Positions 59,726 to 64,000 of a stretch of DNA of 64,000 bases are shown here, piece after piece. How positions within the stretch are numbered: position 1 is the stretch's first letter; every line of letters begins with the position of its first letter. Origin of the DNA: Jiulongibacter sp024742395 (GTDB lineage Bacteria; Bacteroidota; Bacteroidia; Cytophagales; Spirosomataceae); the NCBI GenBank assembly GCA_965249455.1, contig OZ252236.1, forward strand, positions 2,728,001 through 2,792,000, written 5' to 3'. Made by a program: the position numbers and the translations under genes. Below the pieces are notes generated by a model. It did not search any database, had not been told where the DNA came from, and saw only the letters and a list, made by a program, of their open reading frames with translations.

Positions 59726-61648
59726 CTATTTTTTCATTTTGAAAATTATACCTCCAAGAGGAGGCAGATTCATCGAGATTGAATAGTCCATTCCATGCAT
59801 CGGTTCTTTTTTAGCTTTTAGGTCTTCATTCTTCACATTGGTTCCACCATACTCTGAGTTGTCGGTATTTACTAATTCAACATATGTGCCTGACTTTGGA
59901 ACCCCGAGTTTATAATCTGGTCTGGGTACGGGAGTCATATTTAGTACAATATATATTTGTTCTTTTTCCGAAATTCTGCGGTAGTAAAGAACGGAATTCT
60001 CGTGATCTAAGGTATCTAACCATCCAAAACCTTTTTCTTCAAACTGGTATTGGGTTAAGGCGTCTTCCGTTCGATATACACTGTTAAGTGCTTTAATTAA
60101 TGAACTTACCCCTTTATTTAAAGGGTTATTTGTTTCGTGCCAATCCAAACTGTACTTAAAGTTCCATTCTGCCCTTTGACCGAACTCTCCACCCATAAAA
60201 ATTAATTTAGCACCTGGATGAGTAAACATATAAATATACAACAGCCTCAGGTTGGCAAATTGTTGCCACTCATCACCTGGCATTTTGCTGAGTAAAGAAC
60301 CTTTTCCGTACACCACTTCGTCATGAGATAGAGGTAGCATGAAATTTTCTGAGAAACCATAAACAGTACTGAATGTAATGTCGTTCTGATGGTGCTTCCT
60401 AAAGGCTGGGTCCCTCTCAAAATACGCCAGTGTATCGTTCATCCATCCCATCATCCATTTCATCCCGAAACCAAGTCCACCATTAAAGGTGGGTCTTGAA
60501 ACACCTGGGAAAGCTGTTGATTCTTCTGCGATAGTTTGAGAGTCTGGAAATTGCTTATAAACTTCCTCGTTTAATTCTTTGAGTAAAGAAATAACCTCCA
60601 GATTTTCTCTCCCTCCGTATTGATTTGGAATCCACTCGCCATCCTTTCTGGAATAGTCTCTGTACAGCATTGAAGCTACAGCGTCTACTCTCAATCCATC
60701 AACATGGTATCTATCTAGCCAAAACAAGGCATTGCTAATCAGAAAAGAACGGATTTCAAATCTGCCATAATTGAAAATATAACTCTTCCAGTCTGGATGA
60801 TAACCTTCAAATGGATTTTCATGCTCATAAAGTGCTGTCCCATCAAATCTGAAGATACCATGGGCGTCTCCCGGGAAATGAGATGGTACCCAGTCTAAAA
60901 TTACTCCAATATCATTTTTGTGAAGCTCTTCTATTAGGTACATTAAGTCCTGAGGCGAACCAAATTGTCTTGTTGCTGCATAAAAACCTGTTATTTGATA
61001 TCCCCAACTAGGTTCGTATGGGTGCTGCATGACTGGCATAAACTCTACATGCGTGAACCCTAACTCTTTTACATAGGGTACAAGATCTCTGGCTATTTCC
61101 CTGTACGTAAGCCTTCTGTCATTATCACTTGGGTCTCTTTTCCATGATCCCAAATGAACTTCATAGACTGAGAAAGCGGAGTCCAGAGCATTGTGTTTAC
61201 CTCTTTTAGTAAGCCACTCTTTATCTTCCCATTCATAGTAAGTGTCCCAAATAACGCTACCTGTTCGAGGGGGATGTTCCCACATAAGAGCATAAGGGTC
61301 TGCCTTTTCTAACCATTCGCCACTTTTTGTTTTTATGGCATATTTATAAATTTCTCCATTCTGTAGATCAGGAATCCAGCCTTCCCATATTCCTGAATGA
61401 TCCCAGCGTGGCATTAAATGATGTGAAAGTTTGTCCCATCCATTAAAGTCACCAATCACGGTTAATTCTTCAGCATTGGGTGCCCAAACAGCAAAGTGTG
61501 TTCCTTTCTTTCCTTCATTCTCAACTACATGCGAGCCTAATTTTTCATATAGTTTAAAGTGTTTTCCTGCTTTAAACAAATGAACATCAAAGTCTGTTAA
61601 CAAACTAAAAGGGTAAACTTTAGGGTTCTCAGAATTGGAATTTGTCAT
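59726..61648 (-). CDS. glgB: 1,4-alpha-glucan (glycogen) branching enzyme
   Basis: Introduces alpha-1,6 branches into glycogen. The 640-residue GH13 protein has an N-terminal CBM48 domain (about 30-140: GTHFAVWAPNAEELTVIGDFNGWD). The catalytic barrel has VILDWVPSHFP and the nucleophile D322 in DGLRVDAVASMLYRDY. The acid/base Glu is in TIAEESTAFPG and the transition-state Asp in LPLSHDEVVYGKGSL. A C-terminal beta domain ends the protein. No glgA or glgP adjoins it. It starts 9 nt after the acyltransferase stop, so it is probably cotranscribed with the polysaccharide genes to its right. Confidence 0.95.
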   Translation of the reverse strand: MTNSNSENPKVYPFSLLTDFDVHLFKAGKHFKLYEKLGSHVVENEGKKGTHFAVWAPNAEELTVIGDFNGWDKLSHHLMPRWDHSGIWEGWIPDLQNGEIYKYAIKTKSGEWLEKADPYALMWEHPPRTGSVIWDTYYEWEDKEWLTKRGKHNALDSAFSVYEVHLGSWKRDPSDNDRRLTYREIARDLVPYVKELGFTHVEFMPVMQHPYEPSWGYQITGFYAATRQFGSPQDLMYLIEELHKNDIGVILDWVPSHFPGDAHGIFRFDGTALYEHENPFEGYHPDWKSYIFNYGRFEIRSFLISNALFWLDRYHVDGLRVDAVASMLYRDYSRKDGEWIPNQYGGRENLEVISLLKELNEEVYKQFPDSQTIAEESTAFPGVSRPTFNGGLGFGMKWMMGWMNDTLAYFERDPAFRKHHQNDITFSTVYGFSENFMLPLSHDEVVYGKGSLLSKMPGDEWQQFANLRLLYIYMFTHPGAKLIFMGGEFGQRAEWNFKYSLDWHETNNPLNKGVSSLIKALNSVYRTEDALTQYQFEEKGFGWLDTLDHENSVLYYRRISEKEQIYIVLNMTPVPRPDYKLGVPKSGTYVELVNTDNSEYGGTNVKNEDLKAKKEPMHGMDYSISMNLPPLGGIIFKMKK

Positions 61649-61657
61649 ATCAATAGG

Positions 61658-62734
61658 TTATATCTGTATTTTCGACTTTAATTTAAGAACATTTTTCTCA
61701 ACCACTCTCCATGATAATAAGGATACCATTATTATGGATAAGCAAATTACAATAAAGGTGGGAATATCAATGCTTGGATGCTGATGATAGAAGTAATTGA
61801 AAATGGGCATGTGATATATATATATGCCATAAGAAAGGTCATTTCCGTTTAATATCCTGGCACTTAACCATGGAGCACTATAGGCTGCTGAAATAGTGGC
61901 TAATGAAAGAATAATTTCTCCTAATATACCTGCAAAATTGGTTTCGTATACATTTTCAAACAAATGAAACCAATTCCTGAAAATAATAGTAAAAATGATG
62001 AATAGGGGGATCCATATCCATGCTTTACCCACCAAATACTTCCTTAAAAAATCAAAGTTCAAATGTATTAGGATGCCCGAACAAAAGAAGTAAAGGTATT
62101 TCAGAATAAACAAACCCAATAGGTTTTTGAGAATTTCTGAACCTTTAAAACATTGGGTTACCCAGTAATTGAAAAAAATGGAAATCACTACTAAAGTCAG
62201 TAGGATTAAATTCTTCTTTTTTAAACTTAAATTCTCTTTAAGTAAATAGAGAAATAATAAGGGCAGGACAAGGTAAAATTGTACTTCAACTGAAATAGAC
62301 CATAAGCTTCCATTAGGATGGCCCACACCCCAATCAGCAAACTCTGGAATCTTGTAAAACTGAAAAAAGCTTATTTGAGCGAAGAACCATGAAAGGAAAT
62401 TAGTACTAAAAACTAATGGCCAGTCTATTTGACGAGCCACCGTCATTAATAAGATAGTAAATGCCAGGCAAACGTATAAAGCCGGGTAAATTCTTAGAGC
62501 CCTGTTTATAAAGTACTTTTTTAAATTTGACCTGTTTCTTTCTAATGATTGAAAGATAAGAAAACCACTTATTGTAAAAAAAATGGGTACACCGGGAAGT
62601 AAATAAACTCCCATCTGGAAGTCCTTTTGCCAGGGTACATTCATATCAAAAAAGCTAAATCCGTGAAATAGCATGACTTGAATAGCGGCGACTAATCTAA
62701 TAAGGTCAAAGTTATTTTGTCTGCTGTAATTCAA
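61658..62734 (-). CDS. Acyltransferase family membrane protein (OafA/YrhL-like)
   Basis: A 358-residue integral membrane O-acyltransferase (acyltransferase 3 family) with about ten hydrophobic helices. The N-terminal RQNNFDLIRLVAAIQVMLFHGFSFFD contains the family's R...H pair, followed by LLPGVPIFFTISGFLIFQSLERNR and SLWSISVEVQFYLVLPLL. It likely O-acetylates a cell-surface polysaccharide sugar. TTG start at 62734, overlapping the upstream gene by 23 nt, which links it to surface-polysaccharide synthesis. Confidence 0.88.
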   Translation of the reverse strand: MNYSRQNNFDLIRLVAAIQVMLFHGFSFFDMNVPWQKDFQMGVYLLPGVPIFFTISGFLIFQSLERNRSNLKKYFINRALRIYPALYVCLAFTILLMTVARQIDWPLVFSTNFLSWFFAQISFFQFYKIPEFADWGVGHPNGSLWSISVEVQFYLVLPLLFLYLLKENLSLKKKNLILLTLVVISIFFNYWVTQCFKGSEILKNLLGLFILKYLYFFCSGILIHLNFDFLRKYLVGKAWIWIPLFIIFTIIFRNWFHLFENVYETNFAGILGEIILSLATISAAYSAPWLSARILNGNDLSYGIYIYHMPIFNYFYHQHPSIDIPTFIVICLSIIMVSLLSWRVVEKNVLKLKSKIQI

Positions 62735-64000
62735 GCTTTTTTTCTTTTAGTTTAATTAGGTGTTTTTGGGCCGTTGGCATAAATCTACAAACCATAATGA
62801 AGAATGTCCATCTGTTGTAGTCAATGATCAAGCCATTGGTAAATGTGAAAATAAAGAAGTAAACAAAACCATAGGCAACAAATTGAGAAATAATACTTGT
62901 TGGCCGTCGCATCTCCATCCAACAATACTTTATCATTGAAATGAAAAAGATTAAAAATAGTAGTAAGCCAAAGAGTCCGTATGAATGATACACCTCCACC
63001 ATGGGAACGTCAACATATAAAGCATAATAACCGTGGCCGAAAAACATTTTATGATAATACCCATTTTCAAAGTTCTCAATTAAGGCTTCCTTAACGATTC
63101 CCAAGGTCTCTACTCTACCTTCGGCAGACTGATCAGTTACTACTTCTTCTCCAAATAAATCATCTGAATTATCTGTAGGCAATAGAGTATTGGCAAGCTT
63201 CTCTAATCTTCGTTCTATTACTCCATATCCGAGCTCAATGATTGCCTGATTCTTATTAATAAAATCAATGCCTTTTGCAAAAATCAAGATGGCAATAACC
63301 CATACATACCATTTCGTAAAAAGTTTCCTGATTCCTCTAGCAACCGTATAAACCGTATTATTATGCCATAAAAAGAGAGCAATTGCTCCAAAACCAGATA
63401 AAATCGATGACATAGCCTGTGAAAGAATAAGTACAGCTATAAAAATTACTAAGGCAAAATAGGTAAGCCACAAGTAAAGCTTTTTAGTTTCATATTTGAT
63501 ATAAATGAGAGACGAAATTATTCCAAAAAATGCTCCTCTACCATAAATATGAGGATTACCCATGGAGTCCATCTCAGACTCTCCCTGAAAAGATATGGCT
63601 AATCTTTGGCCTACCACAAAATTAGGATTCATGGCAGCATATACCAGTAGGAAAGTACAACCAAGAAAGCCAATCAGTATGGAGTATCTAAGAAAATTAA
63701 ACCTTAAGGCGGATTCAGGAACGGTTGACAGATAGAATAAGAAATAGAGAACTATGAAAATTACTACCGCATCGTAAATCTTAATCGCCATTGGCAAATA
63801 GTATTCGGCAGTATAAATAAACATATAAGCTATGGTCATGAATAGGTAGACCAAGGCTAAAAAAGTAAGTGGAGTGTCGTTTCTGTAGAGTTTGTTTAAA
63901 TCTCTAAAGGGCATAAAGAGGAAAATACCTCCAAACATAAAAAGGAGAGAAAATATAGAGCTGTTAGGAGCCACGCCAATTCCATCTCTAATGGCATAAT
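62712..64000 (-). CDS. O-antigen ligase/polymerase-like membrane protein (5' end outside window)
   Basis: At least 429 codons; the frame is open to the right edge (residues before the GTG at 63974 read YAIRDGIG), so the true start probably lies outside. About ten hydrophobic helices alternate with a large soluble loop (about 245-310). That loop is followed by the segment FFGHGYYALYVDVPMVEVYHSYGLFGLLLFL, where the conserved HNxxL-type loop of Wzy_C proteins lies. It probably polymerises or ligates O-antigen or exopolysaccharide units on the periplasmic face. It overlaps the O-acyltransferase gene. Confidence 0.78.
   Translation of the reverse strand, partial: YAIRDGIGVAPNSSIFSLLFMFGGIFLFMPFRDLNKLYRNDTPLTFLALVYLFMTIAYMFIYTAEYYLPMAIKIYDAVVIFIVLYFLFYLSTVPESALRFNFLRYSILIGFLGCTFLLVYAAMNPNFVVGQRLAISFQGESEMDSMGNPHIYGRGAFFGIISSLIYIKYETKKLYLWLTYFALVIFIAVLILSQAMSSILSGFGAIALFLWHNNTVYTVARGIRKLFTKWYVWVIAILIFAKGIDFINKNQAIIELGYGVIERRLEKLANTLLPTDNSDDLFGEEVVTDQSAEGRVETLGIVKEALIENFENGYYHKMFFGHGYYALYVDVPMVEVYHSYGLFGLLLFLIFFISMIKYCWMEMRRPTSIISQFVAYGFVYFFIFTFTNGLIIDYNRWTFFIMVCRFMPTAQKHLIKLKEKKLELQQTK

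Noticed and set aside
1..64000. tRNA, rRNA, CRISPR array, prophage, toxin-antitoxin or defence island
   Set aside because: I read the intergenic regions on both strands and saw no cloverleaf with a T-loop consensus, no spaced direct repeats, and no gene families of those systems. The only mobile element is the IS3 copy.

Overview
The window is 64 kb of AT-rich chromosome from a member of the Bacteroidota, most likely the class Cytophagia. Four things point there. The ribosomal protein cluster has the Bacteroidota order, with map and infA after secY. Several genes are preceded by a TTTG / TAnnTTTG promoter. Start codons mostly sit behind A/T-rich sequence without a Shine-Dalgarno motif. There is a type IX secretion C-terminal sorting domain and a bacterial GGGPS-type prenyltransferase. 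No rRNA, tRNA, CRISPR array or prophage was seen.

Left third (1-35,200) is mixed housekeeping. It holds polyphosphate glucokinase, a 2OG-Fe(II) dioxygenase and PutA. A leftward cluster follows (dacB, nnr, pirin, PLP decarboxylase), then a rightward run (RNA-exonuclease-like MBL protein, accA, HAD phosphatase, site-2 protease, acyltransferase, metZ, osmC-like, thyA). Next is a leftward recQ-orphan-GGGPS-folK group and a secreted T9SS metallopeptidase-like protein. MATE and NhaC transporters and a PHP protein derived from PolX follow. The third ends with a leftward envelope group: MoxR ATPase, SurA-like chaperone, a parvulin/OmpA lipoprotein and agmatine deiminase.

Middle (35,200-52,820): an orphan promoter plus terminator (a candidate small RNA or attenuator) lies ahead of an ECF sigma factor and its membrane anti-sigma partner, which carries a DUF2695-like Cys motif. 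A strong promoter and a 340-nt structured leader then start a 29-gene ribosomal protein/secY/rpoA superoperon from rplC to rplQ. rpsJ is not at its head. Inside it are a second promoter before rpsH, a triple-hairpin linker before rpoA, and several r-proteins with lineage-specific tails (S3, L15, L17).

Right part (52,820-64,000): universal stress protein, carA, an rRNA methyltransferase and thrC. A complete IS3-family element (57453-58839) with a 3-bp target duplication has inserted in the last sense codon of thrC and now supplies that gene's final residues and stop codon. Beyond it are a LolA-like periplasmic protein, glycogen branching enzyme, an O-acyltransferase and the 3' part of an O-antigen-ligase-like membrane protein that runs off the window.
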